64,000 bases of DNA from Acetatifactor sp. (GCA_022511385.1 JAFLRN010000005.1:1-64000), one strand, 5' to 3'. Positions 10,092 to 19,848 are shown, numbered from the stretch's first letter. Program-made: numbers and translations. Notes: generated by a model not told the origin, from the letters alone.

Positions 10092-11315
10092 CTAGAACAG
10101 CTTTTCACCCTGTTCCTGCATCTTCATTGCCCGAACCTTGCAAGAAAGTCCGAACAGGTTGATAAAGCCTTCAGCGTCGTGGTGATCGTACAGATCGCCG
10201 GTGGTGAAGGAAGCAATGCTCTCGTTGTACAGGCTGTAAGGAGAGGTGGTGCCAGCCTTGATGATGTTGCCCTTGTAGAGTTTGAACTTCACCTCGCCGG
10301 TCACATACTTCTGGGTCTCTTTAATAAATGCCTGCTCCGCCTGACGAAGGGGAGTAAACCACTTTCCTTCGTACACAAGGCTTGCAAAGCGGCTGCCCAT
10401 CTCCTTCTTAAGCGCATAGGTGTCGCGGTCAAGGATCAACTCCTCCAGCTGTTGATGAGCCTCCATGAGAATGGTGCCGCCGGGAGTCTCATATACGCCC
10501 CGGGACTTCATGCCGACCACGCGATTCTCCACAATGTCAATAATGCCGATGCCGTGCTTTCCGCCCAGCTCATTCAAGGTAGTGATGATCTCAGAAACCT
10601 TCATCTTCTTGCCGTTTACGGAAGTGGGAACGCCCTTCTCAAAGGTCATGGTCACATACTCGCCTTCATCAGGAGCCTTTTCGGGGGTGACGCCCAGTAC
10701 CAGCAGGTGTTCAAAGTTAGGCTCGTTAGCGGGATCCTCCAGCTCCAGGCCTTCATGGCTGATATGCCAGATATTCCGGTCGCGGCTGTAAGAGGAGTCT
10801 GCGGAGAAGGGAAGATCAATGCCGTGGGCTTTGCAGTATGCAATCTCGGACTCCCGGGAATCCATGGTCCACTTGTCGTTTCTCCATGCAGCGATGATCT
10901 TCAGATCGGGAGCCAGAGCCTTGATCCCAAGCTCAAAGCGGATCTGATCATTACCTTTGCCGGTAGCGCCATGGCAGATGGCGGTAGCGCCTTCCTTGCG
11001 GGCGATCTCCACCAGTTTTTTTGCGATCAGGGGACGGGCCATGGAGGTGCCCAGCAGGTACTTGTTCTCGTAGATGGCGTTTGCCTGCACGCAGGGCACG
11101 ATGTACTCGTCGCAGAACTCGTCGATCACATTTTCGATGTACAGCTTGGAAGCGCCACAGAATTTTGCGCGTTCCTCCAGACCGTCCAGTTCCTCGGCCT
11201 GGCCGCAGTCGATACAGACACAGATCACTTCGTAGTCGAAGTTCTCCCTCAGCCAGGGAATGATGGCGGTGGTGTCAAGGCCGCCTGAATAAGCAAGAAT
11301 TACTTTTTCTTTCAT
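10092..11315 (-). CDS. argG: Argininosuccinate synthase
   Basis: MKEKVILAYSGGLDTTAIIPWL, CVCIDCGQAEEL, GATGKGNDQIRFELG. Confidence 0.97.
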   Translation of the reverse strand: MKEKVILAYSGGLDTTAIIPWLRENFDYEVICVCIDCGQAEELDGLEERAKFCGASKLYIENVIDEFCDEYIVPCVQANAIYENKYLLGTSMARPLIAKKLVEIARKEGATAICHGATGKGNDQIRFELGIKALAPDLKIIAAWRNDKWTMDSRESEIAYCKAHGIDLPFSADSSYSRDRNIWHISHEGLELEDPANEPNFEHLLVLGVTPEKAPDEGEYVTMTFEKGVPTSVNGKKMKVSEIITTLNELGGKHGIGIIDIVENRVVGMKSRGVYETPGGTILMEAHQQLEELILDRDTYALKKEMGSRFASLVYEGKWFTPLRQAEQAFIKETQKYVTGEVKFKLYKGNIIKAGTTSPYSLYNESIASFTTGDLYDHHDAEGFINLFGLSCKVRAMKMQEQGEKLF

Positions 11316-11403
11316 AGTGTTAAGCCTCCGTAAATATGTATTGTTGATTTTTACAGTCTTAGAATACTATACAACAGGAAATGTGGAAATGCAAGTATAA
11401 AAT

Positions 11404-11415
11404 ATGAATAAAATA
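11404..11415. promoter_or_regulatory. Candidate ArgR/AhrC box half upstream of argG
   Basis: ATGAATAAAATA; the identical 12-mer lies upstream of argC; resembles the B. subtilis AhrC box core TGAATAAAAAT. Confidence 0.4.
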
Positions 11416-11532
11416 AATTAATTTATAGATAAAAACAAGCTTAATATACAAGTTAATGAATATAATGTACGGTTGAATGTATATATATGCAAAATTCGCT
11501 TTCATATGATTTTGACTTTTTTATTAGGGAAA

Positions 11533-11628
11533 ATTTATACAAAGGAATATTTGCACAAAGGGATATTTACACAAAAGAATATTTACACAAAGGAATATTT
11601 GCACAAAGAAAAATTTACACATAGGTGG
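11533..11628. repeat. Six tandem 16-bp units (iteron-like)
   Basis: Units: ATTTATACAAAGGAAT, ATTTGCACAAAGGGAT, ATTTACACAAAAGAAT, ATTTACACAAAGGAAT, ATTTGCACAAAGAAAA, ATTTACACATAGGTGG. Confidence 0.9.
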
Positions 11629-11663
11629 ATGACAGTGAGTGGGATAAAAATTAGCATAAGGCA

Positions 11664-11692
11664 TTGACATATAACTGTGTTAGCTATATAAT
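11664..11692 (+). promoter_or_regulatory. Consensus sigma-A promoter of the GntR/ABC operon
   Basis: TTGACA (11664-11669), 17 bp spacer, TATAAT (11687-11692). Confidence 0.8.
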
Positions 11693-11713
11693 ACGGTTAA
11701 TTAAACTGTATTA
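11689..11713. promoter_or_regulatory. Imperfect 25-bp dyad overlapping the -10 box (putative operator)
   Basis: TAATACGGTTAATTAAACTGTATTA, 10 of 12 symmetric pairs; half-site ATACGGTTA recurs at about 11722. Confidence 0.6.
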
Positions 11714-11835
11714 TACAACTGATACGGTTAGCAGTGTGAATTTACTGACGGATTGAACAGTACGCAATCCTCTTAGAACCAATAGAGTACAGTGAAAAAT
11801 ATTATGCGCAGAATGCGCCGGAACGAGAGGAAACA

Positions 11836-12210
11836 ATGGTTTCATTTGAAGAATTTATCCTGGAGGACACAGGCCCCATCTATCTCCAGATCATACGGTA
11901 TATCAAACAGGGCATCGCTTCCGGCACTGTGGGCGACCAGGAGGAGATTCCCTCCCGCCGGGCGCTGTCCGCACTTCTCGGCGTTAATCCCAACACCATC
12001 CAGAAGGCTTATCACATCCTGGAGGAGGAAGGGGTGATCAGTTCCCGCTCCGGCGCCAAGAGCTATACCTGCGTGGACAAGGAGATGGTGGAGCGGATCA
12101 AACGGGAGCTTTTAGAGAGCGATACCGGCAGCTGGATTCGAGCCATGAAGCAGCTGGGAATGGCGAAAGAGTCTGCCCTTCGGCTGGCAGAAAGCCTATG
12201 GACAGATTGA
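11836..12210 (+). CDS. GntR family transcriptional regulator (YtrA-type)
   Basis: PIYLQIIRYIKQGIASGTV..EEIPSRRALSALLGVNPNTIQKAYHILEEEGVISSRSG winged HTH, short C-terminus. Confidence 0.9.
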   Translation: MVSFEEFILEDTGPIYLQIIRYIKQGIASGTVGDQEEIPSRRALSALLGVNPNTIQKAYHILEEEGVISSRSGAKSYTCVDKEMVERIKRELLESDTGSWIRAMKQLGMAKESALRLAESLWTD

Positions 12211-12355
12211 CGAAACACAGACAGAGGAGCAGAGTTGACTTCGCCAGAGTGGCTTTAGTCAGCGCCGATTTGAGGCAGCAACAGCGTAGAGCGGGAAGTT
12301 GATCTCATGTATGAACAGACCGTGAAAGCGGCGGAATGCGAGGAAGATGGGTAGA

Positions 12356-13201
12356 ATGGATAATAGGAATCTATCAAAAGAGAGAAAGGTGTTGGAAAGG
12401 ACCCGGCCTAGCGGTAATTTTGAAAAAGAGATTTCCCTCTGGGCGTTTTTGGCAAGAGGCACTATCTATAAGATATTGATCATATTGGTCATACTGGCAG
12501 TGGGGCAGTGCGCACTGTTCTATGGGAGCCTTATACGGCAGGCGGAGCAGGGACAACTTTCGGAGGCTGATTTTGAAACATTCTTTTCCCTCAGTGGGGG
12601 AAATGGTCTTTACCTGAGCGCCTACAGATTTCTGTTTCTGGCCGCCTTCGCGTTGATCATGTTCACATTAATACGGTGCGAGACGGTAAACTCCGGCAGC
12701 ATGTTCTCCTATACCTTAAGGAGGCTGCGGGTTTCGGAGCACCATCTGTTTTTTGTGGAAACGGTATATAATTTCCTGTGTTTTGTGCTGCTGTTTGCGG
12801 TTCAGGTAGGGGTAATACTGTGGATGTACCGGATGTATATGAACCGGATACCGGGAAATCCGGTCTCGCACCAGATAGCATTCCTGGCTTTCTACCGGGT
12901 CCCATTTCTGCATAACCTGCTTCCGCTGGCGGAGACTGGGAAGTGGGTGCGGAATCTGCTGATGCTGCTGGCGGTCAGCATGGATGTGGCTACGGAAAAG
13001 GCCGGTGAAAGTAAAAAGAGAGTTTTTCAGACATGGTACTGCCTGGTGTTGATAGGCACCTGGTGGATGCTCACGGATGTGGGATTTCATTTTGCAGATG
13101 TGTTCATGGGTACGGTTTTTGGCATTGTGATCCTGGTGTCGGTGATGAAAATATTGGGGTTTTGGATCTCAGACGGCAGCGTGTTGGAGCGGGAGGAGTA
13201 G
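12356..13201 (+). CDS. Integral membrane protein, ABC-associated
   Basis: About 6 hydrophobic TM segments; between the GntR regulator and the ABC ATPase. Confidence 0.6.
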   Translation: MDNRNLSKERKVLERTRPSGNFEKEISLWAFLARGTIYKILIILVILAVGQCALFYGSLIRQAEQGQLSEADFETFFSLSGGNGLYLSAYRFLFLAAFALIMFTLIRCETVNSGSMFSYTLRRLRVSEHHLFFVETVYNFLCFVLLFAVQVGVILWMYRMYMNRIPGNPVSHQIAFLAFYRVPFLHNLLPLAETGKWVRNLLMLLAVSMDVATEKAGESKKRVFQTWYCLVLIGTWWMLTDVGFHFADVFMGTVFGIVILVSVMKILGFWISDGSVLEREE

Positions 13202-13204
13202 AAT

Positions 13205-13708
13205 GTGCAGGCGGTTCGGCCGCAGAAAAGAGGGCATATGAGAAAACTGGATCGATTCTATCCGCCGGGATATGAATGGCGGGAGGAACTGTATTCCGTG
13301 GGGATACTTTGGATGCTGGCTTTTTTCTTGAGCTGGACATACCTGTTTCGGCTGTATCGGGTGACAGGCAGGCTGTACTATTATCAGGGCGGTCAGCGGT
13401 TCCTGTATCCGGACGCGGTGGCTGAACCCTTTGCAAAAGTAGTATCGATGAGCTGGACGGGATTTACTGCGCCGCTTCTGTTTTTGGTGCTGATGGCGGT
13501 ATGGCATTATTTTAGCTACTGGCGGGGAACAAAGAGCATCTATGTGATGCGCAGGCTGCCCAGACGGGGCGTGGTGTTTGCTAGCTGTGTAAAGGGGCCG
13601 GCTCTCTGCGCTGTGGCAGTGGTGCTTGCGGCAGTGGTGCTGTATTTGTTTTATCTGGGCGTGTATTGGCTGGCTGTGCCCAAAGAGTGTATGCCGCGGC
13701 TGATATAA
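13205..13708 (+). CDS. Integral membrane protein, ABC-associated
   Basis: 4 TM segments; 3 bp after the previous ORF; same operon. Confidence 0.6.
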   Translation: MQAVRPQKRGHMRKLDRFYPPGYEWREELYSVGILWMLAFFLSWTYLFRLYRVTGRLYYYQGGQRFLYPDAVAEPFAKVVSMSWTGFTAPLLFLVLMAVWHYFSYWRGTKSIYVMRRLPRRGVVFASCVKGPALCAVAVVLAAVVLYLFYLGVYWLAVPKECMPRLI

Positions 13709-13811
13709 CAGTGTGAAAAGCGGAAGTACGTAAGGACAGCATGCTTCCGGGACGCGGGATTAGTTTGCGGCACTATTGTGACATGTGAGAGGAAAGGAAG
13801 GCAAGAGGGTT

Positions 13812-14528
13812 ATGCTGGAAATCAAGAGCCTGAGTAAATCATACGTTGGAAAGGATGCCCTGCACGGCGTGGATTTAAGTCTTGGTCAGGGGGAGATCGT
13901 GGGCCTGATCGGGGAGAATGGCGCAGGTAAGACTACGCTGTTGAAATGTATCCTGGGATATCTGCCACATCGGGGCGAAATCCTGTTGGACGGAAAAAAG
14001 ATAGACCGGAGCAATATCGCCCGGCTTTCCTTTGCTACCTGCGAGCATTCCTATTTTCCAAATCTGACGCCAAAGTCACACAGGGAGTTTTATGAACTGC
14101 ATTTCGGTTCCTTCCGGGCCAGGCGGTTTCAGGCTCTTATGGATTTTTTTGAACTGCCCATGCATCAGCTTGTGAAGAATTTCTCAACTGGCCAGAAGAA
14201 CCAGTTTGAGGTGATCATGGCCCTGTGCCAGGGAGCGGATTATATCCTGATGGATGAACCCTTTGCCGGGAATGATGTATTCAACCGGGAGGATTTCTAC
14301 AAGGTGCTTCTGGGCATCTTGGAGCCCACGGAGACGGTGTTTCTCTCCACTCATCTGATTGCGGAAGTGGAGAATTTTCTTGGGAGAGCGGTGCTGCTTA
14401 GAAAGGGAAGGATAGTGGGAGACATCACCACCCTGGAGCTGGAGGAACAGGGCAGGACGCTGATGGAGTATGTGAAGGAAGTATACGGATACCGGGCGGA
14501 CCGGGTACAGAAGGCTCTGCTGCAGTGA
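13812..14528 (+). CDS. ABC transporter ATP-binding protein
   Basis: Walker A GENGAGKTT, signature FSTGQ, Walker B YILMDEPFAG. Confidence 0.93.
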   Translation: MLEIKSLSKSYVGKDALHGVDLSLGQGEIVGLIGENGAGKTTLLKCILGYLPHRGEILLDGKKIDRSNIARLSFATCEHSYFPNLTPKSHREFYELHFGSFRARRFQALMDFFELPMHQLVKNFSTGQKNQFEVIMALCQGADYILMDEPFAGNDVFNREDFYKVLLGILEPTETVFLSTHLIAEVENFLGRAVLLRKGRIVGDITTLELEEQGRTLMEYVKEVYGYRADRVQKALLQ

Positions 14529-14685
14529 TTGGCGCGAAGTGTTACAGATTATTTCAATGCCCCGAGCGGCATTTATCAAATAGGTACACAGGCGCCCATA
14601 CCAAGGAACATAGTTTCTGCTCATTGCCGGCGGAAAAGAGATTCGTGCCGCTACATGGTGCAAGCGCTTTGGAATGGAGATTATT

Positions 14686-16221
14686 ATGAAAAAGGCATTA
14701 TGTTTAGCAATCATCCTGCTGTTGGCAGGCCCTGTGGCATTTACAGCAGCCGGACTGTGGGTGAATGGTAAGGAGAATGATGTAGTGGTAACAAAATCCA
14801 CTGTATATGGAGATCCGGAGGCGGCAGCAGGCGTACAGGTGCGGGTCACTTCCCAGTGGGAGGGACATCTGATCTGGGATACGGTCTATACTGTGGGAAG
14901 CGGCGTGGCGGAAAGCAGTTTTCGGTTTTCCTCTATGGGAGAAACATGGAGGAGCCCGGGAACGGATGCCGTGGACATAAACTTTTACCCGAGCTGGGGC
15001 ATGATTCACACGGATGGCACCAGCAGTGGTGAGTTTGATCCGGACAGATACCCGATGTCCAGAGTTTTGCGCAGTGTAATGGAACGGACGGCTCCTGGGC
15101 AGAGACGCACGGAGACGGTACATTTAAAGGATTTTTACGACTATTATCCACTGAATGTTTTATTTAACAGTCAGATAATGGATGTATATTATAACGAAGG
15201 CTTCTCAGAAGATGTCAGCTTTTCTGAATTCTTACAGATTCTCATAGGGGAAGCAACGGTTCAGATCACCATGGAAAAGGATCAGGACGGTAAGGTTGTT
15301 GATGTTAAGTGCAATGATCAGGATGCGCCCGGGCTTGTAAATTGTGCTGTCTTTGGCAGGAAAGGCTGTTATCACACTTATTATGTGGATGACTGGAGCA
15401 ACGGAAAGGTGGGTGTTCCGGGAGAAAATTACGGTATTTCTTATTTTCCCTATGTGGAAAAGGAAGATGGCAGATCCGGGCTGACGCTTGATCCCGGTCA
15501 GGCCAGACTGATCTATAGGCTGCAGCCAGGTATCTATACGGTGGAGATGGGATTGAACGAGACGCTGGGCGAGCTGTACCTGGTCACAAGGGAGGAACAG
15601 GAGTTTTATTTAAGCGTATTTGATATACAAGGAGAAGATATTTCCCTGAAGCAGAAGCTTATGCTGCGGTCCGTGGCAGGGGAGCCCGGTGAGAAGGACA
15701 ATCCCTATTGGGCGCAATTATCGGTCCAGGACAACGGTGTTCTGATGATATGGAGGGATGGCAGCTTTGTGTTTGCGGCCAGACAGGGGAAGGAGTTTAT
15801 GAACTGGGGGCTGGAGTATCATCCTTCCGTTCTTAATACCAATATGATAGCTCAGGATTTTGAGACGGAAATCCAGGGTGAAATGGCGCCACGGGAAGGG
15901 CAGGCACCTGTGAATCAGGATAATCACACCTTCCCGGTGGAGAATGTATGGGCCTTTGACGGACAGCGCCTGGCGATTGCCTCCTTCGTGGATTGGCGCA
16001 GTCTCAGTGTGGATCTGACAGTCTATACAGAGGAGGGGCTGGTCTGGTACGGTGTCTGTGAGCACAGTGGAGATGTCTTTAAGCAGCAGTCTAATTCCCT
16101 GCTTCGGCTGGCACCGCCCGCTACCTTTAAAGAACCCTCCGACATCATTATCGACAGAATGCACCACAATGGGGTGGATGTGAATGAACTGCTGGGGATA
16201 GAGTGGATAGATCAGAAATAG
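14686..16221 (+). CDS. Hypothetical exported/membrane-anchored protein of the GntR-ABC cluster
   Basis: N-terminal signal/TM MKKALCLAIILLLAGPVAFTAAGLWV; large soluble extracellular part. Confidence 0.6.
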   Translation: MKKALCLAIILLLAGPVAFTAAGLWVNGKENDVVVTKSTVYGDPEAAAGVQVRVTSQWEGHLIWDTVYTVGSGVAESSFRFSSMGETWRSPGTDAVDINFYPSWGMIHTDGTSSGEFDPDRYPMSRVLRSVMERTAPGQRRTETVHLKDFYDYYPLNVLFNSQIMDVYYNEGFSEDVSFSEFLQILIGEATVQITMEKDQDGKVVDVKCNDQDAPGLVNCAVFGRKGCYHTYYVDDWSNGKVGVPGENYGISYFPYVEKEDGRSGLTLDPGQARLIYRLQPGIYTVEMGLNETLGELYLVTREEQEFYLSVFDIQGEDISLKQKLMLRSVAGEPGEKDNPYWAQLSVQDNGVLMIWRDGSFVFAARQGKEFMNWGLEYHPSVLNTNMIAQDFETEIQGEMAPREGQAPVNQDNHTFPVENVWAFDGQRLAIASFVDWRSLSVDLTVYTEEGLVWYGVCEHSGDVFKQQSNSLLRLAPPATFKEPSDIIIDRMHHNGVDVNELLGIEWIDQK

Positions 16222-16359
16222 GAAATCAGAAAAAATTAGAAATAATAAGAAGAAATCAGAAAAAAGAAATAAAGGATGATTGGCATGATCGTATTTGGGC
16301 TATAAATCTTTTGGTCATCTCTGCCGACATATAGGATAAGGAATAAAATAAACAAGACC

Positions 16360-16395
16360 ACGGATGGTACAGCAGACAGCGTGCCATCCGTTTTT
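16360..16395 (+). terminator. Rho-independent terminator
   Basis: CGGATGG ... CCATCCG followed by TTTTT. Confidence 0.65.
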
Positions 16396-16576
16396 GTGTG
16401 GGCAAGGAGCTGATTTCGGATAGTTGCAGCCGGGCGTTAGCCGTGCCTGCGTGAGCGAATGAACTGACGCAGAAATCAAATCCGCAAGGGACGACTGCCG
16501 CGACAGCGAGCCGAAGCGAGTATTTGCGCAAGATGGCCTGAAACAGATAGCACGCATGCAGAAAGGATAGTATATT

Positions 16577-17179
16577 ATGCGTATTGGAGCAAGTCTTTCG
16601 CTCACAGCAGACCCATCCAACAAGAAACAGGTCGGCATCTCAGGCAGACGATTCTCCATGGGAAGCTATGCCGATGTGCAGACCGGCACAAATGATGTGT
16701 GGGTGCAGAAGGGGGGCAACCGCATGCAGGAGTACGGGGTGGAGGAGAATGGTGAGAGCAGATCGGAGGCGGATAAGATCTATCAGGCCGCAGCCGCCGG
16801 CAAGAGCTCTGTGGATATCCGCCAGGCGGCGAAGGTGCCTTACGGCTATCTTGCCAAGGATGGAGTGATCACTTACAACGGTGTGACCTTTGTGTGCGAT
16901 GAAAGAACCAACAGTATTTGTCTTGGGGATATGACCGACAAGAAAAATGTGTTGAACATACCCCTGTCGGGAGGCGGTCATCTGAAGGTGCACCGCGATA
17001 ATCTGGGAGATCTGTCCAAGGCTATTGGCATGTTCTCACCTGAGGACGTGAACAGAATCCTTCGGGCTATCCATCAGGATACGAAGATCCAATCCATGCA
17101 GCAGGAGCTGGAGGAGATGGAGAACAGCGTTGGCGAATCGCTTCAGCAGGAGCAGGCTTCTGACGAGGAGGAAGCGTAA
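16577..17179 (+). CDS. Conserved hypothetical protein
   Basis: 200 aa ORF with good coding character, followed by a terminator at 17218-17275. Confidence 0.6.
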   Translation: MRIGASLSLTADPSNKKQVGISGRRFSMGSYADVQTGTNDVWVQKGGNRMQEYGVEENGESRSEADKIYQAAAAGKSSVDIRQAAKVPYGYLAKDGVITYNGVTFVCDERTNSICLGDMTDKKNVLNIPLSGGGHLKVHRDNLGDLSKAIGMFSPEDVNRILRAIHQDTKIQSMQQELEEMENSVGESLQQEQASDEEEA

Positions 17180-17217
17180 TAGTACAGTAGAATAATAGAA
17201 GCAACAGTGCAGTAATG

Positions 17218-17275
17218 CTCCCTTTCAGGCCGACAAGTGAAATAACAAAGCTTGCTGGCTGAAAGGGAGTTTTTT
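17218..17275 (+). terminator. Rho-independent terminator
   Basis: Perfect 11-bp stem CTCCCTTTCAG / CTGAAAGGGAG followed by T6. Confidence 0.85.
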
Positions 17276-17286
17276 GTGCAGGGGTA

Positions 17287-17315
17287 TTGACAACTGTACA
17301 CGTATCAGCTATAAT
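17287..17315 (+). promoter_or_regulatory. Consensus sigma-A promoter of the glutathione peroxidase operon
   Basis: TTGACA (17287-17292), 17 bp, TATAAT (17310-17315). Confidence 0.8.
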
Positions 17316-17368
17316 ACAAATATCAATCGCGTGAGATTTAATAGTAAAAAATTGAAAGGGGTATCAAT

Positions 17369-17911
17369 ATGGGCATCTATGATTTCAAAGTAAAAGCACA
17401 GGACGGCAGCGATGTTTCCCTGGCAGATTACAAGGGCAAGGTATTGCTGATCGTGAACACCGCAACAGGCTGCGGTTTCACACCACAGTATGACGAGCTT
17501 CAGGATCTTTATGATCTTCATCAGAAGGACGGCCTGGAGATTTTGGATTTCCCCTGCAATCAGTTTGCTGATCAGGCGCCTGGCAGCGATGAGGAAATCC
17601 ACAACTTCTGTACAGGACGCTATGGGATCACTTTCCCCCAGTTTTCCAAGGTAGACGTTCTGGGAGAGGGCGCTGACCCTTTGTTCAAGTATCTGTCGGA
17701 AAACACCACCTTTGATGGTTTTGGAAAGAGTCCCATGACGCTGATTCTCAAAGGGGTTGTGAAGAAGATGGACAAAGATTATAAGAACAACGGCAACATA
17801 AAATGGAACTTTACAAAGTTTCTGATCGACCGCGACGGTAAAATTGCTGCACGGTTTGAGCCGACAGCTTCCTTAAAAGATGTAAAGGCAAAGGTCGAGG
17901 AGGTGTTATAA
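17369..17911 (+). CDS. Glutathione peroxidase family protein (Cys type)
   Basis: LLIVNTATGCGFTPQYDELQDLY..GLEILDFPCNQF, WNFTKFLIDRDG. Confidence 0.95.
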   Translation: MGIYDFKVKAQDGSDVSLADYKGKVLLIVNTATGCGFTPQYDELQDLYDLHQKDGLEILDFPCNQFADQAPGSDEEIHNFCTGRYGITFPQFSKVDVLGEGADPLFKYLSENTTFDGFGKSPMTLILKGVVKKMDKDYKNNGNIKWNFTKFLIDRDGKIAARFEPTASLKDVKAKVEEVL

Positions 17912-18177
17912 TGTTCCATTACGACTACAAAACGGAAAATACTTGTTCTCAACTGATCAGTCTTGACTTGGATGAAAATGTGGTTCATAATGTTATTTTC
18001 ACGGGGGGATGCAATGGCAACCTGAAAGCGATCCCAATCCTGATCGAAGGCTGGACCGTAGAGGAAGTCGAGAATAAGCTCACCGGAGTCCTGTGCGGAC
18101 GCAGGCCAACCTCCTGTGCGGATCAGCTGGCAAAAGCCGTCCGTGCAGCATATGAGGCGGAAAAGCAGGCATCCTGA
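17911..18177 (+). CDS. TSCPD domain protein (TIGR03905-like)
   Basis: VHNVIFTGGCNGNLKAIPILIEGWTVEEVENKLTGVLCGRRPTSCADQLAKAV. Confidence 0.85.
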   Translation: MFHYDYKTENTCSQLISLDLDENVVHNVIFTGGCNGNLKAIPILIEGWTVEEVENKLTGVLCGRRPTSCADQLAKAVRAAYEAEKQAS

Positions 18178-18209
18178 ACGAGAAAAAACTTTTATGGAGG
18201 AATGAAGGT

Positions 18210-19385
18210 ATGCAATATAGATTTGACCGGTATGGCAATCAGATTTCCCAGCTGGGCTATGGCTGCATGAGATTCAGCAGAAAGGGGAATGCCATCGACT
18301 ACAAAAAGGCTGAGAAGGAGGTCCTTCTTGCCATCGAGAAGGGCGTCAATTATTTTGATACCGCTTACATATACCCTGGCAGTGAGGAGTGTCTCGGACG
18401 GATTCTGGATGAAAATCACTGCCGTGACAAGGTCTACATTGCTACCAAGCTTCCCCAGTATATGATACGTTCTTCTGCAGCAATTGACAAAACCTTTAAC
18501 GAGGAGCTTTCACGTCTTCGCACTGACCATATTGATTATTATCTGATGCATATGTTTACAGATCATGCGGAATGGGAGCATCTTAAGACCCTGGGTATTG
18601 AGGACTGGATTAAGCGGCAGAAGGCCGAAGGCCGTATCCGTAATATCGGTTTTTCCTACCACGGCGAGACTGAAATGTTCCTGAAAATTCTGGATGCTTA
18701 TGACTGGGACTTCTGTCAGATTCAGTATAACTATCTGGATGAGCATACCCAGGCCGGAAGGAGAGGGCTTCAGGCGGCGGCAGAGAAGGGGATTCCGGTT
18801 ATCATTATGGAACCTCTTCGCGGCGGTAAGCTGGTCAATCTGCCGGATAAAGCAAAGGAAGTGCTTGCCTCTGACAGCAAGGGCTATACACCTGCGGAAC
18901 TGGGACTGCGCTGGCTGTGGAACCAGCCGGAGGTCAGCTGTGTGCTTTCCGGTATGAATTCTGAGGATATGGTGGAGGAGAACATCCGCATCGCATCGGA
19001 TGCTGAACCGGGACATTTTACAGAAGAAGATATGGAGATTGTCGAACAGATCAAACAGATTATCCGCGAGCGGGAGAAGGTGGGTTGCACAGGCTGCAGG
19101 TATTGTATGCCCTGTCCCAAGGGAGTGGACATTCCGGGCAATTTCTATTATTACAATCTGATGTATATGGAGAAAAAGTCCTCAGCCCGCTTTGAGTTTG
19201 CCCAGAACATGGGGCTGCGCAAGGAGCCCGGTTTTGCATCACAGTGCATCTCCTGCGGCAAGTGTGAACAACATTGCCCCCAGCATCTCAAAATCCGCGA
19301 AAAACTAAAGGAAGCTGACCATGCCCTCAGACCCCTGCCCTATAAGATCGGTATCAATGCCGCACGCAAATTTATGATAAAATAA
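18210..19385 (+). CDS. Aldo/keto reductase with C-terminal 4Fe-4S ferredoxin-like region
   Basis: AKR core GVNYFDTAYIYPGSEECLG; Cys clusters CTGCRYCMPCP and CISCGKCEQHCP. Confidence 0.92.
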   Translation: MQYRFDRYGNQISQLGYGCMRFSRKGNAIDYKKAEKEVLLAIEKGVNYFDTAYIYPGSEECLGRILDENHCRDKVYIATKLPQYMIRSSAAIDKTFNEELSRLRTDHIDYYLMHMFTDHAEWEHLKTLGIEDWIKRQKAEGRIRNIGFSYHGETEMFLKILDAYDWDFCQIQYNYLDEHTQAGRRGLQAAAEKGIPVIIMEPLRGGKLVNLPDKAKEVLASDSKGYTPAELGLRWLWNQPEVSCVLSGMNSEDMVEENIRIASDAEPGHFTEEDMEIVEQIKQIIREREKVGCTGCRYCMPCPKGVDIPGNFYYYNLMYMEKKSSARFEFAQNMGLRKEPGFASQCISCGKCEQHCPQHLKIREKLKEADHALRPLPYKIGINAARKFMIK

Positions 19386-19401
19386 ACATGGAGATAAGGA
19401 G

Positions 19402-19848
19402 ATGAGCGCAATGGCAGACAGATACGATGCACTCAAACTTAAAAACCAGATCTGTTTTCCGCTCTATGCCTGTTCCAAGGAGATTGTAAAAGCTTATAAG
19501 CCGTATCTCGATGAACTGGATCTGACTTATACGCAGTACATCACCATGATGGTGATGTGGGAGCATAAGGAACTAAAGGTAAAAGAAGTCGGTGAATATC
19601 TGTTCCTTGACTCCAGCACCCTGACTCCGCTGCTAAAACGGCTGGAAGAGAAGGGTTATGTGACGAGACGGCGTTCATCTGAGGACGAGCGGGACCTGAT
19701 CGTCACGATCACGGACAGCGGCGAAGCGCTGAAAGAAAAAGCGGTCAAGGTACCGGAGAAGCTTGCAGCATGTGTGGATCTCAATTCACAGAAGGCGCAG
19801 GCTTTGTACGCATTGCTTTATGAAGTGATCGGCAAGCTGACGCAGTAG
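19402..19848 (+). CDS. MarR family regulator, OhrR-like
   Basis: KLKNQICFPLYACSKEIVKAYKPYLDELDLTYTQYITMMVMWEH..KRLEEKGYVTRRRSSEDERD; conserved N-terminal Cys of OhrR present. Confidence 0.85.
   Translation: MSAMADRYDALKLKNQICFPLYACSKEIVKAYKPYLDELDLTYTQYITMMVMWEHKELKVKEVGEYLFLDSSTLTPLLKRLEEKGYVTRRRSSEDERDLIVTITDSGEALKEKAVKVPEKLAACVDLNSQKAQALYALLYEVIGKLTQ

Noticed and set aside
9924-11288. 454-aa + strand ORF
   Set aside because: Fully antisense to argG, which has clear family motifs; long shadow ORF produced by GC-biased third codon positions
11473-11667. 64-aa ORF with 16-aa repeats (KIYTKEYLHKGIFTQK)
   Set aside because: The repeat is a DNA-level 16-bp tandem array that stays open in frame because 3x16 is divisible by 3; no good RBS or homology, so treated as non-coding
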